Below are positions 44,757-56,146 of a DNA stretch of 64,000 bases, in pieces. This DNA comes from Cephalotrichum gorgonifer. Its lineage: Eukaryota; Ascomycota; Sordariomycetes; Microascales; Microascaceae. The stretch covers positions 1,658 to 65,657 of the forward strand of contig ONZQ02000021.1 of NCBI GenBank assembly GCA_900312665.1, given 5' to 3'. The notes under the pieces are model-generated. The model searched no databases, was not told where the DNA came from, and was given only the letters and a program-made list of their open reading frames with translations. The first letter of the stretch is position 1, and the number at the start of each line of letters is the position of its first letter. Both the position numbers and the translations under genes were made by a program.

Positions 44757-47321
44757 ATGGTAATTAATCCTAACCCCCAAGCCGCAAACTCTAAACCCCG
44801 CGCAACTTCTCACTCGCTTAGGTTCTCGTCAAGAAAGGAGTGTCCCTCGAGGACGTGGACGTCACTGAAACGCCCATCCTCACCCCTTCCACCACCTTCA
44901 CGACCGATAGCCTCCCCTCGCGGCCCCTGACGTCCACCTCTTCCGTCCCCTCCTCCACCGTCTCCCTAACCCTCCACCCCACCGCGACCGCCCCCGGTCT
45001 CATTGTCAAGGTCAACCCGCCGCGCGCGCCACCCTCTGAGACCGCGCGCACCCCCTGCGACATCGTCCTGTCCATCGACGTCTCCGCCTCCATGGACAGC
45101 CCCGTCCCTGTCCCCGGTGGCGGTGACGACAGCGAGCTCCCCGACTACGGCTTCTCCATCCTGGACCTGACGAAGCACGCCGCCCTGACCATCCTCGAGA
45201 CCCTCGACGAGAACGACAGGATCGGCATCGTGACCTTCAGCACCAGGGCCAAGGTCGTCCAGACCCTGGAGGCCGTGACCCCGGCTCACAAGAGTGCCTG
45301 TAGGGAGTCGATCCTGGCCCTGCGCCCGGTATCGATGACGAATCTGTGGCAGGGGATCACTAAAGGGCTGAGCCTGTTTGAGGAGGGGGGAGAGACGGGA
45401 AGGAACCCTGCGCTTCTGGTGAGTTTCTTTGTTTCTTGGTTTTTGATATTGCCTTGTCTCTCTCCCGTTGTTGTCCCAGTGGAGGTGGCTAATTTCTCGG
45501 GCAAGGTTCTCACGGACGGGATGCCGAACAGCGGCTGCCCTCCTCAGGGGTACGTCCCCAAGCTGCTCCAGAGAGAGAGTCTCCCCGCTGCCATCCACAC
45601 CTTCGGCTTCGGGCATGACCTCCAGTCCGGCCTCCTCAAGTCCATCGCCGACGTCGCCGGCGGGAGCTTCGCTTACATCCCCGACAGCAGCATGCTGGTG
45701 AGTCTCCCCCGGGCACCTACTTATCCATGCGCCACCCATCGCCTCTCGCCATGGGCCAAACCATAGAATAGACTAACACCGAACGCAGGGAACCGTCTTC
45801 ATCCACGCAGTGGCCACTCTGCAATCTACCTATGCCACTAACCTAACCCTGAAGTTCCGCTGCCCCAGCTCTCTCGACTTAAACGCCAAGGAGCCCATGG
45901 GCATAATCGGCGCAGGCACGGCCTCCATCGAAGTGGAGGAAGACGGCCGCAAGCTGACCGAGTTCACGCTCAACCTTGGCCACCTCCAGTACGGCCAGTC
46001 CCGCGACATCTTCTTCAGCTCTTCTCTTCCCGTGGGAACCACACCCGCGGAGACTCAAGCGGGAATATCACCAGCAGAACAACTCCTCGACGCGACCGTA
46101 ACCTACTCCCCCGTGTCCGACGTTCGTATGAATGACACCCACACCATCCTCGCATCTCTCCCCTCCACACTCGCCACCTCCCCCTCCGCGCTAGCCCTCG
46201 CCCCGGAGGAAGAGGCCTACCACATCTCGCGGGCGCAGGTATGCGCCGCCATCGGCTCCCTCTTCCGCCTGAAGCCCGACAACGAGCAGGTCCTCGCGAA
46301 CGCGGCGGACTCGGTGCACTACCGCACCACCCGCTTCTCCTCCCTCCCTCAGAAGCTCCCCGCGTCGTCGTTCCCGAACAACGAGCGGTGCGCTTCGCTC
46401 CTCAAGGAGCTCGACGGCACGCGGGACGGGCAGATACCACTCGCGGCAACGGGGGAGTACTTCGGCACATGGGGCGCGCACTACCTCCTCGGCCTCAAGT
46501 CCGCGCACGAGAAGCAGGTTTGCAACTCGTTCAAGGACCCCGGCCCGCTGATGTACGCCGTCGACAGTCCTCTCTTCAAGGCGTGCGTGGCGAGGCTGGA
46601 CGACGTGTTCGACGGGCTGGAGCCGCCCCCGCCGTCGCTGGAGACGGACTACATGGGGCCGAGGGACATGGGCGTCTACCGGAACGTCGCGGGGCCGTGT
46701 TTCGCGGGGGAGACACCCGTGAGGCTGGCGGGTGATGGGGCGGGGAACGTGCTGCTGAGGGATCTGACTTGCGGGATGGCCGTCGAGACGCCGCGGGGCG
46801 CGAGGGCCGTGCTCGCTGTTCTGAAGACGCCCGTGGAGGGACAGATCGTCTGCCGGGTGGGAGACGTCCTCGTCACGCCGTGGCATCCCGTTTCGACGGA
46901 CTCGGGAAAATCGTGGGTTTTCCCCGCTGAGGTCACGGAGGGAGAGCCGGCCAGGTATACGGGAGCCGTGTACTCCGTACTTCTCGAGGGAGGGGACGAG
47001 CCGGCGGGCCATGCGCTTGCTCTTGGGGAGCAAGGGCTCTGGGGCGTCACGCTGGGACACGGGGTCATCGCAGGCGAGGGAGATGTGAGGGCTCATGCCT
47101 TCCTGGGGGACCATGCTGCCGTGAGGAAGAGCCTCGAGGGTCTCGAGGCGAGAAATGGGGCGCGGGGCGACGGGGTTGTGGTGTGTGGTGGCGTGAAGAA
47201 GGATGGGGAGGGTCTGGTCTGCGGATTTGTCCAGTACGTGCCAGTAGCGAAGAGCGGGAGGGAAATGTCCGCTGTTGAGGGGCAAGTAGGGAACCTTGAT
47301 GGTCTGAATGTTTCTGGATAA
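44757..47321 (+). CDS. VWA domain protein with C-terminal Hint (Vint) domain
   Basis: Fungal protein joining a von Willebrand A domain to a hedgehog/intein-type (Hint) fold, the VWA-Vwaint-Vint arrangement; its role is unknown. Exons 44757-44759, 44822-45418, 45506-45697 and 45789-47321, all phase 0, give 774 residues. Exon 1 is just ATG, then GTAATT, with a TTAG acceptor at 44821. MIDAS is DVSAS (87-91), then TNLWQG and, across intron 2, LTDGMPN (about 202-208). The frame is closed or unlike protein without these introns. A beta-rich middle (about 270-400) and helical part (about 410-480) follow. The Hint part begins GPCFAGETPV with Cys568, and has VLVTPWHPVS with His630. No U-box is seen at the N-terminus, unlike some relatives. 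A Cys at the first Hint position and WHP are kept, so self-cleavage is conceivable but untested. Confidence 0.85.
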
Positions 47322-47744
47322 GGTATTGGAATCTGGTATTTTATAAGGGGTGGCTTTGTTCTGGTATGGGATGTATGGGATCTATTATTGGAAGGAGTAG
47401 CGGGAAGTGTAGTATATATCACGACTCAATGACGCTTACTTTGCGAGTAATCATCACGTTGTACTGAGCCTCTGGTGCGTGTTTATGAACATTTCAATTT
47501 CAGTAACTCCGACAAGCGCTCATAACGCCGTCTTAGACCTAGGGTCAAGGTTGCGACCCCCGGAGTCGATACAGATTGAGATCCAGGGACACATAGCAAT
47601 GATAGGTGTAATCAACATGAAAGTTCTTAAAGGAAAGAGTCATACGTGTGTACATCAACCGAACAAGGGACATGGTGCACATTAGTCGTCCCATCATCCA
47701 ACCCGAACAAAGCATCAGCGACAAAACCCCGCCAAGTACCCACC
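47322..47744. other. Convergent 3' region
   Basis: Holds the 3' ends of the VWA-Hint gene and of the membrane protein gene on the other strand. Nothing else is seen. Confidence 0.45.
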
Positions 47745-48845
47745 TCACCGCCCCGTGTCCTGCCGCCGTATCTCCTCCCGGAACACATTCGTCCCAGCGG
47801 TCCTCGGCGGCGGCGACACCGGCAGATCGATCTCCTCCTTCCCCACATCCCCCCCGCCGCCACCCATCCTACCCGCGCGGCTCCTACCGACCCCGTAACC
47901 CTGCCCGCCGCTGGACCGCCTCCTGATCCTCGACAGGATGAACCTGTCCTTGTTCCTCCGCCACAGACACCAGAAGCCCAGCCCCACGGCCAGGAGCCCG
48001 ACCACGACGGGAACGGCGATGGCGGCGGGGTGGACGCCGCCGCCGCCCTTCTTCCCCTCGACGTGCTCGGCGACGGATATGTCCGCGCGGACGATGTTGA
48101 CGCGCGGGCCGGGCACCTCCTTCAGCTCGCCTTCCTCGTCGTCGAAGTAGGTCATGACGAGGCGGATGGGCTTCTGGACCTCCTGGCCGAGCATGAAGGA
48201 CTCCTGGATGGTGAGGGGCATGTAGCCCTGGCCGGCGGGGACGGGGATGGCGTTCATGATGCGGCGGCTCGAGGGGAGGTAGTTTGCCGTTATGTTGACG
48301 AGGTCGTCGCGAGTGTCTGTGCCGAAGAAGGTCTTGTCCCAAGTGACTGCGCGCCAGAGCCAAGATCAGCCTCGGATTACCGAGGAAGCGAGGGGAAAGT
48401 CGGAAAACATTGGGAGGTGAGGTTCCTTACCATAGTACGTCCGCCCAACGCTTAGCATGCTATCAGCAGAAGGCTCGCAGAACGGCCCGTTGAGCCCGAC
48501 GCGGTTGTGGCACACGGCGAACTGGCCCCCTGCTCCATCCGTCTCCTTCGCCTCGGGCGGCGGCGGGCGCCCCGTGCTGGTGGTGACCTGCGTTCCGCTG
48601 GTGATGGTGAAGACGGTCCCCGTCAGAGCGTACGGCGCGCCGGATATGGTGCGGGCGGCGCCGTTCTCGGTGGTGATGGCGGCGGTCTTGGTGTGCGGGG
48701 TGCCGTCGGCGCCGATGCTGATCCAGTCTTTCACGTCGACATCTCTCGCGGCGACATCTCTGGGGTGAATGAGGTGTGCGACGGAAGGTTGGGTAACAAG
48801 AGATAGGGCCGCTAGCAAGGCGGGCCACGGCGCTCTGAGTAGCAT
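47745..48845 (-). CDS. Single-pass membrane protein with signal peptide, unknown family
   Basis: Not recognised beyond its topology. Two exons, 48845-48431 and 48346-47745, join over an 84-bp intron (GTAAGG..CGCAG) to give 338 residues. Residues 1-23 are a signal peptide (LLRAPWPALLAALSLVTQPS). The outer part is Thr/Gly-rich with few Cys (VCHNRVGLNGPFCEP), and the join gives YYVTWDKTFF, followed by Asn-linked site candidates (NIT). The transmembrane helix is at about 246-267 (AVPVVVGLLAVGLGFWCLW), preceded by a glycine-rich linker and followed by a basic stop-transfer RRNKDRF and a cytosolic tail of about 70 residues rich in Arg and Gly. The plan resembles fungal cell-surface or wall-sensor proteins; no WSC Cys pattern is present. 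Confidence 0.8.
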
Positions 48846-51291
48846 TGCGACGAGTGTTGTTATCTGTTCGGTGTAGAGGTGGATGGTTAGGATGAGTAGA
48901 GGAAGGGGCTCAAGATATGGTCGCGGACGGGGGAGGTATGTATGTGCTGAGTGTCGCGATAGGAGCTTCGACCGAGTCTGGAGCGAGCGGGAGGCAAGTA
49001 TGCACAGTCGTAGATATCGTCATAACCTGACCCTAGTTGCTCTCCTAGCTGCCCAGTTTCTGGGCAGATACCGGAGACCCAGCCGACTACGGGCGGGCGG
49101 GGGGACACGAGCACATTCTTAGATTGCCGACTTATGCGATGGGCAGGTCCCGGCCATGCATTCAATTACCAGCCACAAGATGGAGGGGCGATGTTGCGAT
49201 TAATGTACCGGTACATCTAAAGCGGGATGGGTGGGTGAGTGGATGGATGGATGGCGCATGCATGCAGCACCAGCATGTCATTCACGGCCGAGCCAGCTTG
49301 ATAAGGTGGACGAGAGGGTACACGGGCTCGAGCAGTCCCAATGGTGTTTCCTCTTCCGAGTTTTGTTAAAGCGAGCCGCTAAATCAATCGAAGCGAGAGT
49401 TCGTACGAATCGTCATTTCGACTTTATGCCTGACAGCCGGGAACGGGAAAGAAAGAAAGAGGAAGAGGGAAACGGAGAGGACCGAGGAGCGGGGAACTGG
49501 AGCTGCCGGCGGAACGGGGTGGGGGTAGTGGCGGCCCTCCAGTCTGGGTCCGGCCCTCGTACGACCCACCAAAAGCCCAACATATTGGAACCAAGTATGG
49601 AAGGGCCAAGGAAATATTGGCTTGTCAGTGTACTTGCTCATCACTTCCTGCTCGTCGGCTGTAATACCTGAGCGAGAGGTTTAATATGCGCCTTAATACA
49701 CCTTGATGTAATGCGAGATTCGTGGGCAGGTCCTAAGCCGGGAATGCAAGACTACCGCACTCATTGATATGATCTCAGTGTATTGAGCGGTGGTGAAAGT
49801 TGGAAGCAATTTTCGGATCCGGACGGATAATGGATAGGGACGAAGAGGATAGAAAAAGAAGGAGGGCGCTTCCGTGAGCCCATCTGCGAGTATGGAAGGA
49901 GAAGATACAAAATACAATACCCCGCTACTACCCCCACACACCTTAAGTCTTGAATTGGAAGTCATGGTAATATTCATGGTCCACTCGAGGCCGTTAATGC
50001 GGGGTTCTCTGTTCTCCAGGGATGATGGTCGTTCTTGCCCGTCTTGGGGCTGGCACGGGCGCTCTGATGTCTCTGCGTACAACCTACCATTGGTTGGATG
50101 GGCGGCCCGGCAGTGGCTTCAAGGAGGGCGTGACCGCAAAAGCCTGTATCACTCCTTCCCATGCTCGAGAGGGACAAAAGCCCATACTCCTCTTTCCGTA
50201 TCTTTGGACATTTCGCGTCTGCTCCTCTGTGCTAAATTAGGTCCCAGGTCCTAAACGATCTCCTTCCATGTGCCGTGCCACCCTCGTTGACTGAATACTT
50301 ACACTTACACACCTGATGAGGTCTCAAATAGGAAGGTGTGGGGGTAAGTTGGGGAGAGAGATTGGGTCGGATCTGCACGACTTAACGCTATTCCTTTTAG
50401 ATTTACAGGCATTTTCATGAACAAGCCCTGAACCCTGTCGGCGAGCCATTCTTTCTCATGCCCGCCCGGCTTCAGCTTTGACCTTCGTCCTCCCGCCACA
50501 CTCGTCGCGTAGTTCTATTCTTCAAGCGGCAATCTTTTGACGCGTGGTAAAGGCCAAAAAGCAAACTTAGCACGCAACTATCCATACTCGGGGTTAAGAA
50601 GGCTATGTTCTGCCTAGCGCCGGCATTTGCCCGGCCATGTGGGGAACGTATCGGAGTTTATGGGCGGCCTTCTGGTGGAATAACCTTCGCAGCCCTCCCC
50701 GTCACCCCTTCCCCAGACCCAGCCACCATGGACATCTTGGAAGTGGCTGGCCACTTCTCTGTAACCCACCCCAACATGATGCTTTGCAGGAGTACGGAAT
50801 GGGCCCGTCGCTCACATCCTCCCATACCCAGACTAGTGGCACGGCACAAGAGCACCCGAAAGACGAAAGATGGGTTAGCCAATCCAGCCTCTGAACAACA
50901 GTGCTGGGTATCGGTACCTCCGACCCCGGCTGCATGCTCGAGGTGCCCATGCATACCACCCAGCCTCTGCTTCTTCTCGTAGCGACCCACGCATGCGGCG
51001 AGCGGTCCTTACCAGGTGGGCGGGAGGAATAAATTAGCTAACACCAATATCCTGCTCTCGTGACGGGGTCGTGCTAGCTTCCTTACCTGGAAGAAGGGGG
51101 TCATATTTTTTTTGATGAAAACAAGACCAGCTCGGGTGGTTCCCTTTCCTTCGATACGGGCCCGTCTCCAACCCTTTCATCTTGAAGTCTAGACAGTCGC
51201 AGGATCTAGATTCAGCAAAGAAGCCTTCATCGCATACGGATACACAGTCCTTCTTTAGGCGTTACTCCAGCATTACAGCGCCCCGCTCGTC
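48846..51291. other. Gene-poor intergenic region
   Basis: Short open frames only, none with motifs. A small GGAT/GGTG run (about 49227-49255) is the only simple repeat noticed. The right end holds the leader of the quinoprotein gene. Confidence 0.4.
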
Positions 51292-52927
51292 ATGAAGAAA
51301 CTTCACCGGGGCGCCCTGGCCATCGCGCTCCATGCCGCGACCAGCTTCTGCGCGTGTGAGAATGTCCTCTCCCCGAGCCACCAGACTCCGGTCCTCGCGT
51401 CTGGCTGGCAGGGCCAATTGATTGCCAACGGCTTCACCAAGCCCCGCAGCATCCACTTCGATACCGCGGGCAGTCTCATCGTCCTCGACAGTGGCGTCGG
51501 CGTGAGGCGGGTAAGGCTTGAAGATAAAGGAGATACGTGTCTCTCCGTCACGGAGAATGAGCTCCTGATCGATGACACTGAGGTATTCACATTCCGCATG
51601 GCCACCTGCGATTCGTACAGCACGACCCATCTCGAAGCTTTCACCACTCCCGTACCTCTAGTCTACCATAGCGACTAACCAGCGACCCATAGCTAAACCA
51701 CGGCCTCGCCCTCTCGGCCGACGGCAAGACCCTCTACGCGTCCACCGTCTCCTCCGTCCACGCCTACTCCTACGACCCCCAGGCCGGCAAGGTATCCCCG
51801 AACCCGCGCACCGTCATCTCCGGCATGTCCAACAACGACCACACGACGCGCACGCTCCTGATGTCGCGGCGCTCCCCCGGCCGCCTGATCGTCTCGCGCG
51901 GCAGCGACGAGAACTTCGACGTCGACGCCCTGGACCTCTCCTCGGGCGTCTCCCAGATCCGCGTCTTCGACCTCAACAAGCTCGGCGACGGCGACACATA
52001 CGACTTCAACACGCAGGGCCGCGTCCTGGGGTGGGGGCTGCGCAACTCCGTGGGCGTAGACGAGGACCCGAGGAGCGGGAACGTGTACTCCGTCGAGACG
52101 TCGGTCGACGAGATCACGCGCGACGGGGTGAACATCGAGGAGAACAACCCCGGCGAGGAGCTAAACTTCCACGGCAAGGCGGACGAGAGGGGCGACGTGG
52201 GGAACTACGGCTACCCGTACTGCTACCCCCTCTGGGACACCGACGTTCCGGACAACGAGGGCCTGCGCGTGGGCGACGTGTTCAGCGTCACGCAGAACAG
52301 CACGTTCAACGACACGACGTGCCAGGAGGAGTACGTGCCCCCGCGCCTGGTGTTCCCGGCGCACACGTCGCCTCTGGGCCTGCTGTTTTCCGAGGATGGG
52401 GAGACGCTGTATATTTCCTTCCGTGGGAGCTGTAAGCTTGTCCCCCTCCCCCTTCCCCCCCTTTTTTTTCCCCACCTATCCCCCCTTTTCCATTTGGATG
52501 AGAAGAGAGATACGACATCTGGTGCACCAGTGAATATACAGCTAACCAGGCGACAACAGTCAACCCAAAGAACCCAGTCGGCTACATGGTCTCCTCCGTC
52601 GCCTTCTCCGACGGCCAACCCGTCGAGCGCGTCTCCAGCAACACAGCGCTCTCCGACGTCATGACAAACCCAGACCTCTCGCGGTGCCCCGACGAGTGCT
52701 TCCGCCCCGTCGGCCTGGCATGGGATAAGGAGGGGAGGCTCTGGGTCACGTCGGACAGTACGGGAGAGATATACGTGCTGAAGAGAACGGGGGCCGGCGG
52801 CAGCGGTAGCGGCGGCGGGAAGGGCACGTTTGTTACCGGGTCTGACGAGTCTAGGGCTCGGGGTAGGGGCGTCGCGGTGGGTGTTGCGGGTGCGGCGGTT
52901 GTGCTTGCTGGGCTTATCGCGTTTTGA
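51292..52927 (+). CDS. Secreted, probably GPI-anchored PQQ-type sugar dehydrogenase (AA12-like)
   Basis: Six-bladed propeller quinoprotein-like protein of the glucose/sorbosone dehydrogenase group (AA12 in fungi), which oxidises sugars such as L-fucose or 2-keto-glucose forms in the known member. Exons 51292-51582, 51693-52431 and 52560-52927 give 465 residues; joins restore DDTELNHGLALSADGKTLYA and FRGSFNPKNPVGY. Signal peptide: residues 1-22. Propeller features include GFTKPRSIHFD, RTLLMSRRSPGRLIVSRGS, GWGLRNSVGVDED, EENNPGEELNF, YGYPYCYPLWD and FPAHTSPLGL. The C-terminus has a Gly/Ser-rich linker and a last hydrophobic helix (VAVGVAGAAVVLAGLIAF), typical of a GPI signal. A PQQ or haem site cannot be proven from this reading. 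Confidence 0.82.
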
Positions 52928-54170
52928 GGGAGATGAGAAGGGGGCGGGGGGGTTTTCGAGTGTGAACTACTTCTACATATTATATGACAAGTACTGTGTC
53001 CTGCTATAATACTTCTCTAGTATTGGTTTGAGTGAGTGTCTCGGTATGGCCATCCCATGCAGCCACATGATCCTGCAGGGAGGATAGCGCAGGTGCCTGG
53101 TGGTAGGACCAAACCGAGGCTCAGGTCTACAGGCGCCTCGGCGACTGTTCCCGTGTCCCCAAGATCATCGACTAGGACCCGGACATCTGCTCCCCGATGA
53201 TAGAGCACATGGAATACGGTTCTCAAGATCGTCCGCAGGGCGCTTGAAGCGTAATTTCAAGTCCCCATAACGTGGAACAGGGGGTCGGCTCCATGTAGAC
53301 TCCCAAACGCATCGAGCTAGAGTGATACCCAGGCACTTTCCAAGATGTACCTGCAAACACCATCTAAACTACCTTGGAGAACCGATTAAATATTTTAACG
53401 CCAGATATACGAATATTTTGGGAAGGGTTCCTATCCTAGCTAGTCTCCTGCTTCGACGCATCCTGAGATCCCATCTGAAAGTTAATGCACAACTCCAATC
53501 TCCGACCGGATATAAGCTGTGCCGCGAACCAAAGAAGCCTTATGATGACGCTCTACGATAAACTGCAACCCAATCAAGAGCTCAGTTATACGGAGACGTT
53601 CCAAGCGGGAGAGAGGGGTGGGGGCCGCGCTTGCTGGGCCCCAATCAGACAAGATTATATACGCGGAAGTTTGATGTCAGATACGGGCCTTACAAGTGGA
53701 GCTTTAAGAGTAGCCAATGAGCAGCCAATGGATCCGGGGGTTGGTCGAGATCGTAGGTGGAGCATGAGGGCGACAGCCAATCAGCAGTTGAGGTATCCGC
53801 GGATTGGCTTGTCAACGGCTTCAGATGGGACGACGACGGCCGAAATATATATATCCTCAACGGGAGGGAGAACCTATTTCCAATAACTTGCGCGTCATAC
53901 GCGTCACTTTCAGCCTCTAAATTTCACAGACGTTCTAGAAGAGGGCCAGAGGTTGGGCTAACCGAAATTTATGGTAGGATACATGTGAACGACAGACTAG
54001 TCCTGCAGCGAGTGATCCCCCGTAACACAAGTTAAATAAAGTCGAGTGAATGCCTTCAGCATTGTCCAGCAACCGATCTCCTCACTCCTTCATCAACCAG
54101 TCTAGACTTCATTAAACAATTGTCTTTTTTTTTGCTGCCATCGCTGCCTCTCTTTTCATCACAGTCCACC
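52928..54170. other. Intergenic region
   Basis: No gene can be supported. The sequence CCAATCAG/CCAATGAG recurs several times between 53570 and 53810, CCAAT-like boxes that may belong to the promoter of the RTA1-like gene. Confidence 0.4.
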
Positions 54171-55184
54171 ATGTCCATTCTCTGTAATCCAAACTGGAGA
54201 GAGGCTGAATGGTCCATGTACCGGTATGTCCCGTCCACAGGGCCGGCTGTGATTTTCTGCCTCCTGTTCCTCGTGTCGGGGATCATACACGGCTGGCAGA
54301 TGTGGAAGACCAAGGCATGGTTCCTATCGGCACTAGTCGCCGGCTGTTTCCGTATGTTCTACCTGCACAAGAAAAGAAAACGTATCAGAAACTGAGCAGA
54401 TTGCTAACAATGTTTTCTCGTTGCAGTCGAATTCATCGGGTACGCTGCGCGAGCGGCTTCGGCGGGAGATGAGCCCGGCTGTTGGAGAATGATGCCGTAT
54501 ATCATCCAAACCATCTTCATTCTACTCGGCCCTGCGCTATTTTCGGCATCAATCTACATGATCCTAGGCCGGATCATCATATTGGTCGATGGAGGCGCTT
54601 ATTCCTTGGTCAATCCACGGCTCATTACTAGAATATTTGTGGCCGGGGATATACTATGGTTGTTCCTGCAATCTGGATGTAAGTGCTCTCTAACCTCGCC
54701 CCGCTCTATCCCCCTAATACCATCTGATATCTGATAACATTCAGCCGGTGGTCTCATCGCCGGAGGTCGCAACGTCCCTATAATGGGGAGAATAGGGAAT
54801 GGACTAGTCATCGCATGTTTATTCGCGCAGACGCTCTGGTTCTTCTTCTTCGTCGCCGTGGCCGTGGTGTTCCATCGCCGGATGCTCCGAGCGCCCACGG
54901 CCGCTTCTCAGGAACCCAACATTCGCTGGGAGCACTACCTCCACACTCTCTACGCCGTCGGGATACTCGTTATGGTCCGATCACTATTCCGCGCCATCGA
55001 GTTCATCGGGGGCAGCGGCGGCACTCTTATGACCTCCGAGGTCTATCTCTACGTGCTGGATGCCCTGTTGATGTTTGTGGCGGTGGCTCTCCTGCACTGG
55101 AGACATCCGGGCGAAATCAGTGTGCTGGCTCGAGGCGGGAGGCCTGATACGAATGGACTGAGACTATTGCTACCAAAGGCTTGA
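54171..55184 (+). CDS. RTA1-like seven-helix membrane protein
   Basis: Member of the fungal RTA1/RTM1 (lipid-translocating exporter-like) family, linked in yeast to resistance to aminocholesterol and molasses toxins. Exons 54171-54351, 54427-54678 and 54745-55184 give 290 residues, a normal length. Helices: VIFCLLFLVSGIIHG, WFLSALVAGCFLEFIGYAAR (across intron 1), IIQTIFILLGPALFSASIYM, RIFVAGDILWLFLQSGSGGL (across intron 2), GLVIACLFAQTLWFFFFVAV, TLYAVGILVMVRSLFRAIEF and EVYLYVLDALLMFVAVALLH. The helix ends FEFIGY, GPALFSASIY, GD and VRxxFRxxE are family marks. It lies near a quinoprotein, an MFS carrier and an esterase. Confidence 0.92.
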
Positions 55185-56146
55185 TTGATAATGAGCGGAC
55201 AACCGTAGATATTATGTTCTACTTCATAGATATCAAAACTAGAGTGGGCAAAGGTGGAAAATCTCATTAAGTACGGCGAAGCATCTTCTTTAGTTCGTTT
55301 ATCATTGGGAATATATCCTTCACTACCACGGCTACATGATGATGGATGCCCTTCTCACCCGTCGTCTTCAAGTATGGAGAGTGTGATAAGTAGATCTCCG
55401 AAAGGCTGCGGCTTCCGACCACAGGTCCAAGTTCCCTTCTCCGAATGCCGATGCAGGATTTACCCCGCAATAGCTCCATTGCATTAACACTAATCCCGGT
55501 TCGGTGTTACCTACATCGTGCTTCATGATTCCAAAAATCCTTTACCGAGACCTGTCGTCAACACCATGTGTCCTTCTCTTCTGTTTCCTCGCCTCCTCCA
55601 CAGCTGTGGCTACGGTGCCGTCAGTCTACTTCTCTTGGAAACGGCAAATGCAGAGGTTCTGCGACCAGTACGATAATGGTGAGTTTCGGCAACAACTACG
55701 AGGCCAACAATAAGCTCTGGGGGGGGGACGCTGCCACCCCCAGGGAGCAGGGATCCTGTAGCACACGACATGGACGTGGGATGGCCAGTGGATGCACTGA
55801 CCTCCGATGCCACCTTCCCCGCATCCGTATCCGTACGGCTGGGCCAATCGTCCTGTCTGTCACCTGCAAACCGGCTTGGCAGGTGTGCGCCCCGGCCCGG
55901 GATCTAAATTATGGTTCCGTTCCGCCCAACGTCTTCCGATGCGGGGAGGTCTAGATGTCAGGGAGCGGGGCGGGATTTAAGCTTAGGTTCTGTCCAACAA
56001 ATTGAGACCTGATATTAAGAAAAGCTCCGAGAGCCTCGTTATCTCTCAAACATTTCGCAGTTCCCACCGTACACGTCGTATCCCTACAGGAGGCTGCATA
56101 CCGCCGGACTGACACCATCTGCTGTATATCCCATAAGTTCATCTAG
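55185..56146. other. Intergenic region
   Basis: Short open frames only. A 69-codon frame at 55504-55713 has a hydrophobic start that could mimic a signal peptide, but nothing else supports a gene. Confidence 0.4.

Noticed and set aside
55504..55713. 69-codon frame with a hydrophobic start, possible small secreted peptide
   Set aside because: No Cys pattern, no clean signal cleavage site and no supporting context.
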